NCBI RefSeq assembly: GCF_001682855.1
Contig: NZ_MAQW01000001.1
Coordinates: forward strand, 1,482,159-1,546,158
Source: Bacillus sp. FJAT-27264
GTDB taxonomy: Bacteria > Bacillota > Bacilli > Paenibacillales > Paenibacillaceae
Direction: 5' to 3'
Length of the DNA stretch: 64,000 nucleotides
The notes below the pieces were generated by a model. That model saw nothing but the letters and a program-made list of their open reading frames with translations. It was not told the origin of the DNA and did not search any database. A program made the translations under genes and the position numbers. How positions within the stretch are numbered: position 1 is the first letter of the stretch; each line of letters opens with the position of its first letter. Positions 43,539-53,549 of the stretch are shown here, in pieces.

Positions 43539-46184
43539 GTGGCGATATCAGCAGAACATCACGGTGCACCGTACAGAAACCCCGAGCTTCCGGCAGAGAA
43601 GCGGGTCGAGGATTTATTGCAGCGCATGACGCTGAAGGAAAAGGTCCGTCAGCTTGACCAATACTTCGGGTCTTCCTTTATGAGCGCAACCCATCCGCAG
43701 ATGCACACCGTCATGGCCGACGATTCCGAGATTGTCTGGGCGAAGGTCAAGGAACTGATGGGCGAAGAAGGCATCGGCTGCCTGCACGACCTGTACGGCA
43801 CGACCAAAGTTAACAATGAACTGCAAAAATACGCTGTCGAGCAGACCCGGCTTGGCATCCCGATCCTGTTCAGCGAGGAAGCACTGCATGGGCTGCTGCG
43901 CCCCGGTTGTACCGTGTATCCGCATGCGATCACCATGGCTTCCACATGGAATCCCGAACTTGTAAAACAACTGGGGAGTGAGATTGCTGCCGAAACGCGC
44001 AGCCTCGGTATTCACGAGACCTTTGGTCCGGTGCTGGATCTCGCCCGCGAGCCCCGCTGGGGACGGGTGGAGGAAACCTATGGCGAAGACACCTATCTGG
44101 CCTCGCGGATGGCAGTCGCCATGATCAAGGGATTGCAGGGAGATGACCTGGCTTCCGGCCGGAATATTGTTGCTGAGCCGAAGCATTTTGCCGTACATGG
44201 CATTCCTGAGTCTGGGCTGAACCATTCCCCGGCCTCCATCGGAGCCAATGATATGCATGCCTACCATATGCCTGTCTTTGAAGCTGCTTTTGTGGAGGGC
44301 GGTGCGATCAATGCTATGTGTTCTTACAATTCTATTGATGGCGTTCCCTGCTCGGCAGATTATAGCCTGCTTACAGAGATCCTGCGCGGAGCATGGAATA
44401 TGCCCGGCTTCGTGAGGTCAGATCTGGGAGCGATTGCCCGCCTCCAGCATGCCCACTATACGGCCAGCACTGAGAAGGAAGCGATTCGCCAAGCGCTGGT
44501 AGCCGGAACCGACATGCAGTATTACGATTATCCACATGACGTCTACCAGGAATCTATTATGGAGCTAGTCACCAGCGGAGATATCACCATAGATACTGTG
44601 GATACAGCAGTCGGACGAGTGCTCAAAGTGAAGTTCATGCTCGGATTGTTCGAGCATCCTTATACGGATGAGGAGCTGAGCAAGACCGTGATCCGCCAGA
44701 CAGCGCATGGTCAAACATCACTACAAACAGCCCGCGAGGGTATTTGTCTGCTAAAAAATGATCAAGGCCTTCTCCCGCTGGACAAAAAACTGGGCACTAT
44801 CGCAGTCATTGGTCCTAGCGCTGCTACAGCCAGACTGGGCGATTACACGCCTTATATCGAAGGGTTTGAGCCCGTTACTGTACTGGAAGGGATTCAAAAA
44901 GCTGTGAGTTCCAAGACCAGAATTCTGTATGCCAAAGGTAGCAGCATCCTGGATGATGAACTGGAGCCTATTCCTCCTGTAAACTTCACCTATGGTTCCG
45001 GTGCCAATGGATTACTTGGCGAATATTTCAACAATCCGAATCTGGAAGGATCTCCTGTCCTGACCCGGACGGATAAGACGATTCATTTCAATTGGGCTAT
45101 TTCCAAACCGGATGAAATCGTCCGCAATCATGATTTCTCGGTACGCTGGAGCGGTAGCCTTATTCCTCAGCATGATCTCACAGGTTATATCGGTCTTTCC
45201 AGTCAGGACAGCATGCGTTTGTGGCTGGATGGAGAATTGCTTGTTGATGGCTGGGGTCAGGGACAGAGTGCCCGCCAAAACGTGCCGGTAGCACTGAAGG
45301 CTGGTCAGGAATATGCGCTACGTGTGGAATATTGTAAAGATACGAATGGCGTCGAGGTGCTACTGGGCTGGAATGATGCAGCAGAGTTCATTCAGGAGGC
45401 TGCTGCTACAGCTGCACAAGCAGATATCGCCATCGTCGCGCTCGGGGATTCCGAGCGTACCTGCGGGGAGGGCATTGACCGTCTCAGCCTGGATCTGCCG
45501 GGCACGCAGCTTCAGCTTCTGAAAGCTGTGTATGAGACCGGTACACCGGTCATCCTCGTGCTTCAGAACGGCCGCCCGATAACCCTTAGCTGGGAATCGG
45601 AGCATATTCCGGCCATTTTGGAAGCCTGGTACCCCGGCGAGAACGGCGGTCATGCTATAGCCGAAGTTCTGTTCGGCGATTACAATCCTGCGGGGCGTCT
45701 GCCGATCTCGTTCCCTAAGACCCTCGGCCAGATTCCGGTGTATTACAACCGCAGACGCGGCGGACAAAAGCATTACGTCGGCGGTGACAACCAGCCGCTA
45801 TATCCTTTCGGCCACGGACTTAGCTACACCACTTTTCAGTATGACAGCCTTCACTTCAGGTCAGCAGCCATCCATCCCGACGAGGATCTTCATGTCACTC
45901 TGAATGTGACCAACACTGGAACCCTGGCCGGAGATGAGGTCGTTCAGCTCTACATTTGTGATGTACACAGCTCTGTTGCCCGGCCCGAGAAAGAACTGAA
46001 GCGTTTCCAGCGGATTCACTTGCAACCTGGGGAGCAGCGCACACTCTCCTTCACGCTGGCTCCGAAGGACTTAAGCCTGCTGAATCGGAATCTCGAATGG
46101 ATCGTCGAGCCCGGCACCTTCCGGGTGATGATCGGCCGCAGTTCTGCCGACATCGCAGTTTCAGGTGAATTTATAGTTGTCTAG
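43539..46184 (+). CDS. Glycoside hydrolase family 3 beta-glycosidase with PA14 insert
   Basis: GH3 enzymes release terminal beta-linked sugars (beta-glucosidase, beta-xylosidase). The 881 residues show the TIM-barrel domain with EETYGEDTYLASR near 178 and KHFAVHG near 215. The nucleophile is predicted at Asp295 in VRSDLGA, where many relatives have SDW. The C-terminal alpha/beta domain is interrupted by a PA14 module (about 487-615, GLLGEYFNNPNLEG) that shapes the active site in such enzymes. It resumes with GEGIDRLSLDLPG and ends with a fibronectin-III-like domain. No signal peptide is present, so it is cytoplasmic. The start is GTG at 43539, after AAGGAGG. Confidence 0.93.
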   Translation: MAISAEHHGAPYRNPELPAEKRVEDLLQRMTLKEKVRQLDQYFGSSFMSATHPQMHTVMADDSEIVWAKVKELMGEEGIGCLHDLYGTTKVNNELQKYAVEQTRLGIPILFSEEALHGLLRPGCTVYPHAITMASTWNPELVKQLGSEIAAETRSLGIHETFGPVLDLAREPRWGRVEETYGEDTYLASRMAVAMIKGLQGDDLASGRNIVAEPKHFAVHGIPESGLNHSPASIGANDMHAYHMPVFEAAFVEGGAINAMCSYNSIDGVPCSADYSLLTEILRGAWNMPGFVRSDLGAIARLQHAHYTASTEKEAIRQALVAGTDMQYYDYPHDVYQESIMELVTSGDITIDTVDTAVGRVLKVKFMLGLFEHPYTDEELSKTVIRQTAHGQTSLQTAREGICLLKNDQGLLPLDKKLGTIAVIGPSAATARLGDYTPYIEGFEPVTVLEGIQKAVSSKTRILYAKGSSILDDELEPIPPVNFTYGSGANGLLGEYFNNPNLEGSPVLTRTDKTIHFNWAISKPDEIVRNHDFSVRWSGSLIPQHDLTGYIGLSSQDSMRLWLDGELLVDGWGQGQSARQNVPVALKAGQEYALRVEYCKDTNGVEVLLGWNDAAEFIQEAAATAAQADIAIVALGDSERTCGEGIDRLSLDLPGTQLQLLKAVYETGTPVILVLQNGRPITLSWESEHIPAILEAWYPGENGGHAIAEVLFGDYNPAGRLPISFPKTLGQIPVYYNRRRGGQKHYVGGDNQPLYPFGHGLSYTTFQYDSLHFRSAAIHPDEDLHVTLNVTNTGTLAGDEVVQLYICDVHSSVARPEKELKRFQRIHLQPGEQRTLSFTLAPKDLSLLNRNLEWIVEPGTFRVMIGRSSADIAVSGEFIVV

Positions 46185-46185
46185 C

Positions 46186-46255
46186 CTATGACTGCCCCCA
46201 GTCATAGAAACAGCAGCAGCCATGGACGAGAGAATAAAGTCCTAGGCTGCCGCTG
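46186..46255. terminator. Two tandem hairpins after the GH3 gene
   Basis: The first stem CTATGACTG / CAGTCATAG (46186-46194 with 46199-46207) begins at the GH3 stop. The second is CAGCAGCAGCC / GGCTGCCGCTG (46211-46221 with 46245-46255). Neither has a clear T-tract, but they lie between convergent genes and probably serve as terminators. Confidence 0.55.
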
Positions 46256-46304
46256 TATCATTGAATTATCGTTTCACGTTCAATAAATCATCGAAGCTTG
46301 TATC

Positions 46305-46469
46305 TTAATTTTTCTCTAGTATAACAAGTGAATAAACCGTACCCCCAGCTTCACCTCCAGACATGGCACTCTGACTGACCACTTTCCATCCCCCTTCTAA
46401 AAGTTGATTCAACTCAGTCAAGTTATTCCTTTTATCGTTAAAATAATGAACAACAATAGCCTTCTGCAT
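46305..46469 (-). CDS. Small protein, 54 aa, DUF4177-like
   Basis: This short gene reads MQKAIVVHYFNDKRNNLTEL and then NQLLEGGWKVVSQSAMSGG, ending TVYSLVILEKN. The ATG follows a very strong GGAGGGGGAGTG site. The pattern strand, loop, LNQLLEGGWKVVSQSAM helix-strand, final strand with LVILEK matches small DUF4177-type proteins found in many bacteria, whose function is unknown. There is no signal or membrane segment. It lies in an AT-rich patch downstream of the membrane-protein gene at 46603-47067, on the same strand. Confidence 0.7.
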   Translation of the reverse strand: MQKAIVVHYFNDKRNNLTELNQLLEGGWKVVSQSAMSGGEAGGTVYSLVILEKN

Positions 46470-46602
46470 AAAACACTCCCCCTCCTAGAAAACGCAAACA
46501 AAATCTTAGTGTTTTCCATTGCCACCTCAGCTTTATTAATCTTGGTTAAACTCATCCTCTGAATAAGATAATGACCGTACCGAATAGTGCTATTAAATAC
46601 GC

Positions 46603-47067
46603 TTATATCCAAGTTTGAAACGATTTATTGACCATCTTTACATTGTTCACTTTTGCCCAACTCTTTAAATCCGAGATACCTTTATCTTCATCCTTTGAAT
46701 ACCTAAATGCCATATCCAATGGGACGATCTTCCTCCTGTAAGGTAATATCCCAATAACAGGTTTAAAGTACCCCCTGATCATTAACACTTTAATATCCCT
46801 TGAATTAATTGTCTTTCCATTTAATATTATTTGCTCATTGGATAGGCATACCTCGGTTGGTTTCTTAAAAAATGTTCTGTGCAATGCGAGTAACAGTACA
46901 ACTAAACATATAAGAACTGCTATTAACGAAGCGTAAGTGTAGAATACACCCAACTGATCCCATAATCTCAATACAAAAATAGAGTGATTCGATATAAGAG
47001 CAATCATGCCTATTATGGTTCCAATATCTGATGGACTCTTAACTGGATACTTTATTTCCCCCAACAT
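46603..47067 (-). CDS. Hypothetical membrane protein, 154 aa
   Basis: I do not recognise this protein. The ATG at 47067 is preceded by GGGAGGGGGC and is preferred over an upstream in-frame ATG. Two hydrophobic segments (about 17-37 and 43-66) are followed by a cytoplasmic beta-rich domain (about 70-150; EVCLSNEQIILNGKTINSRDI, KIVPLDMAFRYSKDED) that looks like a bacterial PH-type domain. Codons are markedly AT-rich compared with neighbours, suggesting recent acquisition. Confidence 0.65.
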   Translation of the reverse strand: MLGEIKYPVKSPSDIGTIIGMIALISNHSIFVLRLWDQLGVFYTYASLIAVLICLVVLLLALHRTFFKKPTEVCLSNEQIILNGKTINSRDIKVLMIRGYFKPVIGILPYRRKIVPLDMAFRYSKDEDKGISDLKSWAKVNNVKMVNKSFQTWI

Positions 47068-47334
47068 TGCCCCCTCCCTGTTCAAATCCCTTACCTTAGA
47101 ATACCACATATTGGAACTATTCTGCCCGTTAGAGTAATGACGATCGGCCAGTCTAATCCTTTATTGGGTTTTCTGCGAATGGAGACAAACTCTCTTCATT
47201 TTCAAAACTGTAAAAGCTAACATTGCAGCGATTCTCCCGTTATTGAGAAATCGCTGCTCTGCGTTTTTGGCCATTCGTTAGAGCTATGCTCTTGGGATCT
47301 CCTCTTTTCCTCATACTACTTAAACCCCTTCAAA
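47068..47334. other. Intergenic stretch with one strong hairpin
   Basis: No gene is supported. A hairpin GCAGCGATTCTC / GAGAAATCGCTGC-type at 47225-47257 is the only clear structure. It does not abut any gene end and may belong to a dispersed repeat or a lost gene. Confidence 0.4.
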
Positions 47335-47381
47335 CAAAAAGCGCCCCGAACAGCCGATAAACGGACTGCTCAGGACGCCTT
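47335..47381 (-). terminator. Rho-independent terminator of the SLH-anchored lyase gene
   Basis: On the minus strand a long imperfect stem (GGCGTCCTGAGCAG with CTGTTCGGGGCGC) is followed by five U residues, about 60 bases after the stop codon. Confidence 0.85.
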
Positions 47382-47442
47382 TTTTAGACCTGTAACCTGT
47401 AACCTACACCGTATTCCTATTCAAACATTTGAAAGTCGGGCA

Positions 47443-50400
47443 TTACAGGCTATAAATCCGGTACAACAGCACTGCAGTCTCTGCGCGCGTTAGCTTGCCT
47501 TTAGGATTCAGGCTGTTACCGCTACCCTGCAGCAGACCAGCTTCCACCAGTGTTCCAATGCTGCCTCGGGCATAGCCCGCGATAAGACTGGAATCCTTGA
47601 AGTCACCCAGTGTGCTTGTGCCGGCTTGGGCCAGCTCAATCTTCTGGAGCTTCAGTGCACGGTCAATGAAGACCGCTGCTTCCTCGCGGCTGATGGCTGC
47701 ATTCGGCAGGAATGCACCATCACCGGAACCCGTTGCAAGACCAAGAGCCTTGGCTATACTCACTGCTTCGGCGTAGTAAGCGTCCTGCTCCACATCACTG
47801 AAACTAGCAGTGGTGGTTGCGGTCAAACCAAGAGTGTCCACGAGCAACTTCACGAAGTCTGCCCGTTTGATCTGTGCCTCTGGATTGAAGGCTGAAGCAG
47901 ACACGCCTTGAATGATTCCTTTAGCAGCGAGTTGTTCAATGGCTTCTTGCGCCCAAGGAACACTGCTCAAATCTGCAAAGATTGGCGCGGTTAAAGTAAT
48001 AGCGTATTGCCCTGTTTCTGTTACCTTGAATTGAACCGTGCCGTCTGCGTATTTCGCTCCAGCTACGGCTTCACCCTGCTTATCATGCAGAATTTTCCAA
48101 ATTTCAAGGCCGGATGCTTGGGCTTGCTCGGTGCCAGAGAGCACGTAAGGTAACGACAGAGTAAGCTTCGAATTCTTGTCGCTCCACGCAAGAGTCTTGT
48201 TCCCCGACAAGATGGACAGTTCTACTGCCGGGCGACTACCCAGTTTAGATTGCAGGTCCTTGCTCCATTTTGTGCGGTCAGCCTCTCGCAAGGAGAAGGT
48301 TACTGTCGTATCCAGCTCCTTACTCAGGGATGCCAGCAGATTGCCCGGCAGAGTAAGTGTTCCTGTCGGCAGTACTAGCTCCAGCACTTGATCTGGAGAA
48401 CCCGCGGCTACGAAAGCAGTAGGAAGCTCAATACTATAGCCTTTGGCTCCGCTTGCTGTTGTTGCCTGAACAGATACATGTTTTACCCCATTCTTATCAG
48501 GCTTAGCCTGAGCAAAAGCGCTTGTAAGCTCCGATGATGTCACAACGGCCTTCGCCGATTGCGCTGCGCTATCCACTACAGGTACGGCCTTCACTTCGAC
48601 AGTTCCATCTCCCCGCAGAGTGATGGATGTCTTGCTTCCGGAAGCCGCAGGGACAGAGGATGAAGATCCGGAACTGGGATTGCTGGTAGACGGCGTTTCT
48701 GTGCCGGGTTCCGGCTTTTGTCCCCCCGGATCAGTGCCCGGATTTGGATTGCCTGGATTTGGATTGCCCGGGTCAGTACCCGGATCAGTACCAGGTCCTG
48801 GATCAACCGAGCCTCCGATCGCTGCCAACCGGGCAATCAATGCAGTCTTCAGCGGACCATCAGGCAGCAGACTGACAAAATTGGCTGCTGTATCCTTATG
48901 GGTGATATCCTTATGCGTCTCTGCGTGTGTAACCTGTGCTGTTGCCGATTGCTCCAGCAGACCCGCATAATCACTGTCCAGCAGGATCAGGTCCCCATAC
49001 GTTGTTGCATCCTTGCTGGAGCCAATGCCCTGATTGTATTCCATGAATCCGGAACGACCGGCTCCGTCATTCTCGTTGATCAAGAGCGTGAAGCCGATCA
49101 CATCGGAAGGCGAGAAAGTATATCCAGGTTTGTGCAGCTCACTGAACGGAATCTTCAGCTTATAGGTGGTCAGATGGGTGGACTCGTCACGGGTAATGTC
49201 TGCCTGGGCATTATTAAACGCCCCGGTTTGCACCCCTTCCGGTGCTCTCCATCTCCACTTAGTAACACTACCTTGATTATTCAGGGCAAAGCCCAACTCA
49301 TTTACATTCTTGCTGGCCGATCCATCTTTCTTGGACAAATCAATGCCAAGTTGGATGCTGTCGCCCTGCCAGATATCCCCGTCACTCCAGGTCTGTGCAT
49401 GCACATCGTCCTTCACAACAATCGTGGTGTACAGATTCTGGGCATCCCAGCTTACAGATGCATGGGCGCTGAGATCGTCTGTGCCTTTCCATTGACCTCC
49501 TACACTGGAATATTGGTCAATGCTGGACAATTCAATCGTTGGAGTAACCGCCGATTCCGCTCCATTACGCTCGGCAAAGGACTGTGCCAGTCTGACAGAT
49601 GTTGTATAAGTGTAGCCATCATCCAATGTGACACGGTATTTCAGTGTGTCACTGGATAGGAATGGCAAGGCAATCTCCAGAGACTGTCCCAGAGCAATAC
49701 CTTCGAATCGGACAGGCTTAAGCTTCCCGGCATACCCGGCAGGCTGCAGTAACTCCAGACGCCCGCTCAGCGGCTGTTCTTCTGTTACATTAGTTACCGT
49801 AAGCACGCTGTTCGCTTTGTCTGGTTCACTAGCATTGAACGGAGTACGTATAATACCCAGAGCAACGGGAACTAGATTAGTACCAAATACTTTATTCACA
49901 GCTTCGTTGACCAGCTGCATGCCACCCTTGAAGAGGTTGTTAGAAATCACCAGCTTGCTAATATCCGGGCCGGCATAGACATGTGTGGTGCGCGGCTGTT
50001 GGAAGTAGGAATTGTATAATGCCGTATCTCCGCCCAGAGCATTGATTCCCCGTTCTCCAACGGTCGTGAAGTTAGCTTGCTGAATACGCACGGTCCCGGC
50101 GTGAATATCGAAGGAACGCGTCGTATCTCCCCACATAGAAGTGTTGAAGAGCGTGACTTTGGAGTCAAAGCCTTCGCCTACTACGACATATACTTTATCT
50201 GAGCTACTCATCGATACAAGCTCGGTATTGATCAGAGAAAGTCCTGCCGGACCCGCACTGTCAATAACGGCACCTTTTTTACTACCGTCTGTTCCGTGAC
50301 CAATGACAACCGCTTCCGGACCAGAGCCATTCTGTTCCTCGAAATGAATGCCATACATTGAACCGTAAACAAAGGTATTGAAGATGGTCTCCTGCTTCAC

Positions 50401-53400
50401 ATGTCCTACGCGGAAGGCATCCAGATGATCCTTCTGGTAGTTCCAGACTTTATTGAAGTCCTCGCCGCTTTCAGGATGATTAGGAAAATTGTTTCTTCCA
50501 TAATAGTGCGGGTTAAACTGGACATTACGGACCATGCCGCCTTCTGCCCCGCCGCCGAGGAAGATCCCTTCTTTAAGCGGAGAACCGGCTACATAATCAA
50601 TATAATGTCCACTGGTATCATAGCTGCCAAAATCAATGCCTTGATAAGAGTTGATCAAAGTCATATTGATGGCGTACACGCCATGGCCTTTCCCCTGAAT
50701 CGTCCAGGAATAAGGCTTCACTGTGTTCCAGTTCTGCTTATCATAATAAACAGACAACCCTCTGACTCCTGAGGAGGCTTCCAGAGTGATCAGTGGGGTG
50801 CCATCGGGATCATTTTCCCCATAATTGGTGAAGAATACGGTTCCGCCACCAATCGTATGATGGGGCACATCCCATGATCCTCTCAGCTCAACACCACTTG
50901 GCACAGTAATAGGTGAGTTCAGCCGGTAAATCCCTGCTGGCAGATACACAGTACCGCCTCCAGCAAGCTTCGCATCATTAAGGGCCTGCTGCACAATGGC
51001 CGCAGCGTCGATTTGGCCGCTTTTATCAGCTCCGTAAGGTTGTTCAGTTACATTGTATAATCCGTTTGTTGCCGGCTTCGGCTGCTGTGCCAGATCAAGA
51101 GCTGCTACTTCTGGCAGTTCCTCCAGGCTGTACTTGTCATCCTGGTGAATGTTCAGCTGCGCGCCCTCGCTCTCATTCTTCACCTGAAGCTCACCCTGAT
51201 AGCCGGAATTGACAGAGTTCACTTCTGCCACAGTACCCTGTAGCAAAATGTGGTTTGACGGCTTTTCGAAGGTAGACTGGCCGAGAATAAGCGAACCGCC
51301 CTCAGCCGTAATGGCATAACCGCCAGCCTGATCATCCCAGTTCTCGAAGGTACTATTCTCAAAAGAAAGAATCCCTGTTCCTTCATTAACGACTGCGTGA
51401 TGTGGCTGACCGCCGATCGTCACCTGATTGAACTGGACGATGGAGCGGAACCCAGGCGTAGCTTGAATCGCGATCGGATGGGGTCCGACATCGGCTTTAA
51501 AGCTGCTGTCAGTCACCAGCAGACCATAATCATTGACACCTTCAATCTTGAGAGCCACTTGGGAATGCTCAATATTGATTTTGTAGAGCTGGGCATTTGC
51601 CGTCTCCAGGCTGTCCGTTCTGGTAGTCACGCGCATCCCTGTCTTGAAGCCCGACAGATAGATGTCCGACATGTATTCCCAGTCCGAACGGCCCATGACA
51701 ATCCCTTCAGCATGGCCTGTAAGATAATTCGTCAATTGCTCCTTCTGCGGAGACCCGGCCAGACCGGAGCCAGACCAATAATCAGGAGCCAGACGAACGT
51801 GCTCGAGGCGTCCGATGTCTGTGGTGAAGTCCAGGAAAATCCCTGTGTTAAGCACGGTGCCGAATACATTTTTGACATAATGAAGCTCATTCCAGATCGG
51901 CCCGATTTTGATACCATTATAGGAGTTGACCATTGTCACATTCTGAATGGTAGCGCTATCACCTGAGAGCTGCTCAAAGGTCCATGGATAGAGAACCGGC
52001 TGCTCCGCCGACTGCTCCGGATACCAAACCGACAGATTTGTGACACCGCTGGAAGGGGAGAGCTGCAGGAAACTTGGTGCATCAGCATCTCCTCTACCAC
52101 CGTAAGCTTCGAGAACCGTACCCTTTACTTGCTTATTAACTGTGTCCGGGTTTACCCAGTCACCGCGGAGTGTAACGCCAGTTGGAATGATGAGATTACT
52201 GGTAATCTTGTAATGGCCTTCCGGCGCGAAGACTACCCCGCCTCCGCGGTTGCCCGCTGCGGTCAAGGCATCCTGGAACGCCTGCGTATCATCCTTAACG
52301 CCATCCCCGACTGCACCAAAATCCTTGACACTGCCATCGGCTATAACTACATCCTGTGTTGCATAATTCGTTGTGTATACCTTGGTCTGCGCATCCACAG
52401 CAGTGCGCGGAGCTTTCGTGATCGTTACCGAAGCCAAGATCAGTTCCGGATTACCTGCCGGAGCACCTGCGCCACTAACACCAAGCCGGAAGTCGCCACC
52501 GTTAGTGCCGTTACCAAAATAAGCATCGCTTAATTTGTAGGTATGTGTCTTCCAAGTATTTGTATTTTTATAAGTGAATAATGGTGCATCTTTAAAATGC
52601 GCTGACTCTGCATCATACTGCAGAACCATGCTACCATTGCCGCGATCGTAGTACTCCACTGTTACAAATACATCCTGATCGGTATTCTGATACAAGTAAT
52701 CGTCGGCTACGTTAAAATAGAAGTAGAGGACGTTCTGTCCCGGGTCCGACAAGCTTACATTCTGATTCGTCTGCCAGTAAGTTTTGCCGTCCCTTGTTCC
52801 AGTCAAAAGGCCTGTAGCTGGTCCATCCCCAGGTCTCGCCGTAATGCCTTTAGAGTCGACTTGCGCCCCCAACTTGATAGCGACCTGTTCATTTGAATCC
52901 GCTTTCAGTTTCTTGGAAACTGTAACTGCAGCAACCTTAAGGTCCTTGTTAGCCGCAGCATCAATGCCCCCGCCTTCCACGCTAAGGCGAATATCCGCTC
53001 CGTTGGTGCGGTCTGCAAATTTGGCATCCTTCAGTGTGAAGGTATGACTTTTCCAGGTCTTGGAGTCACCATACTGGAACACAGTTCCATCCTTGAAAGC
53101 TGCCGTCTGGGCATCATATTGCAGAACAAACTTTCCGCTGCCCTCGTCATAATAATCTACAGTGACATCCACATCGTAATCATTGCTGTCATACAAATAA
53201 TCGTTGTCCACGTCCAGATAGATGTAGCTTGTACCGAGATCCTTACCAGTCTCCCAATAGGTGACTTCAGTGACCGTTCCGGTCTTCAGACCGTCGGCAG
53301 TATCACCTGCTCTAGCGGATAACCCCTGCTCAACCGGTGTTTCTCCCAAGCTAACATGCACAGCATTGGCCTCAGCCTTTGCCGTGCCCAGAGGAAGCTG

Positions 53401-53481
53401 GATACTGGACACCAGCAGCAGGGCCGCAAGTACCCGTGATACCTTTACCCGGAGCTTGACCCATGATCGATTTGTATTCAC
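47443..53481 (-). CDS. Giant SLH-anchored protein with two pectate-lyase-like beta-helix domains
   Basis: The 2012 residues start with a signal peptide (about 1-37). Two copies of a sandwich module (about 38-190 and 195-360; ending in AAVTVSK and ASVTITK) are followed by two Pectate_lyase_3-type right-handed beta-helices. These start near 384 (VKDFGAVGDGVKDDTQAF) and near 807 (YGADKSGQIDAAAIVQQAL). A CBM9-like domain (about 1315-1500), a GTDPG/NPNPG repeat linker (about 1555-1615), an S-layer-associated sandwich, and three SLH motifs (about 1835-2012) complete it. It is probably a wall-bound polysaccharide lyase or hydrolase. The start is GTG at 53481 after GGAGGT. It follows the sugar ABC transporter genes. 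Confidence 0.88.
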   Translation of the reverse strand: MNTNRSWVKLRVKVSRVLAALLLVSSIQLPLGTAKAEANAVHVSLGETPVEQGLSARAGDTADGLKTGTVTEVTYWETGKDLGTSYIYLDVDNDYLYDSNDYDVDVTVDYYDEGSGKFVLQYDAQTAAFKDGTVFQYGDSKTWKSHTFTLKDAKFADRTNGADIRLSVEGGGIDAAANKDLKVAAVTVSKKLKADSNEQVAIKLGAQVDSKGITARPGDGPATGLLTGTRDGKTYWQTNQNVSLSDPGQNVLYFYFNVADDYLYQNTDQDVFVTVEYYDRGNGSMVLQYDAESAHFKDAPLFTYKNTNTWKTHTYKLSDAYFGNGTNGGDFRLGVSGAGAPAGNPELILASVTITKAPRTAVDAQTKVYTTNYATQDVVIADGSVKDFGAVGDGVKDDTQAFQDALTAAGNRGGGVVFAPEGHYKITSNLIIPTGVTLRGDWVNPDTVNKQVKGTVLEAYGGRGDADAPSFLQLSPSSGVTNLSVWYPEQSAEQPVLYPWTFEQLSGDSATIQNVTMVNSYNGIKIGPIWNELHYVKNVFGTVLNTGIFLDFTTDIGRLEHVRLAPDYWSGSGLAGSPQKEQLTNYLTGHAEGIVMGRSDWEYMSDIYLSGFKTGMRVTTRTDSLETANAQLYKINIEHSQVALKIEGVNDYGLLVTDSSFKADVGPHPIAIQATPGFRSIVQFNQVTIGGQPHHAVVNEGTGILSFENSTFENWDDQAGGYAITAEGGSLILGQSTFEKPSNHILLQGTVAEVNSVNSGYQGELQVKNESEGAQLNIHQDDKYSLEELPEVAALDLAQQPKPATNGLYNVTEQPYGADKSGQIDAAAIVQQALNDAKLAGGGTVYLPAGIYRLNSPITVPSGVELRGSWDVPHHTIGGGTVFFTNYGENDPDGTPLITLEASSGVRGLSVYYDKQNWNTVKPYSWTIQGKGHGVYAINMTLINSYQGIDFGSYDTSGHYIDYVAGSPLKEGIFLGGGAEGGMVRNVQFNPHYYGRNNFPNHPESGEDFNKVWNYQKDHLDAFRVGHVKQETIFNTFVYGSMYGIHFEEQNGSGPEAVVIGHGTDGSKKGAVIDSAGPAGLSLINTELVSMSSSDKVYVVVGEGFDSKVTLFNTSMWGDTTRSFDIHAGTVRIQQANFTTVGERGINALGGDTALYNSYFQQPRTTHVYAGPDISKLVISNNLFKGGMQLVNEAVNKVFGTNLVPVALGIIRTPFNASEPDKANSVLTVTNVTEEQPLSGRLELLQPAGYAGKLKPVRFEGIALGQSLEIALPFLSSDTLKYRVTLDDGYTYTTSVRLAQSFAERNGAESAVTPTIELSSIDQYSSVGGQWKGTDDLSAHASVSWDAQNLYTTIVVKDDVHAQTWSDGDIWQGDSIQLGIDLSKKDGSASKNVNELGFALNNQGSVTKWRWRAPEGVQTGAFNNAQADITRDESTHLTTYKLKIPFSELHKPGYTFSPSDVIGFTLLINENDGAGRSGFMEYNQGIGSSKDATTYGDLILLDSDYAGLLEQSATAQVTHAETHKDITHKDTAANFVSLLPDGPLKTALIARLAAIGGSVDPGPGTDPGTDPGNPNPGNPNPGTDPGGQKPEPGTETPSTSNPSSGSSSSVPAASGSKTSITLRGDGTVEVKAVPVVDSAAQSAKAVVTSSELTSAFAQAKPDKNGVKHVSVQATTASGAKGYSIELPTAFVAAGSPDQVLELVLPTGTLTLPGNLLASLSKELDTTVTFSLREADRTKWSKDLQSKLGSRPAVELSILSGNKTLAWSDKNSKLTLSLPYVLSGTEQAQASGLEIWKILHDKQGEAVAGAKYADGTVQFKVTETGQYAITLTAPIFADLSSVPWAQEAIEQLAAKGIIQGVSASAFNPEAQIKRADFVKLLVDTLGLTATTTASFSDVEQDAYYAEAVSIAKALGLATGSGDGAFLPNAAISREEAAVFIDRALKLQKIELAQAGTSTLGDFKDSSLIAGYARGSIGTLVEAGLLQGSGNSLNPKGKLTRAETAVLLYRIYSL

Positions 53482-53549
53482 AAACGCACCTCCAATAGTT
53501 TATTAGTCATGCCTTCCTGCGGATAGACAATGACGCTATGCCCAAGTAG

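Noticed and set aside
46418..46612. 64-codon minus-strand frame overlapping the 54-residue gene
   Set aside because: It overlaps the better-supported small gene in another frame, has no strong ribosome binding site, and its sequence has no family-like pattern.
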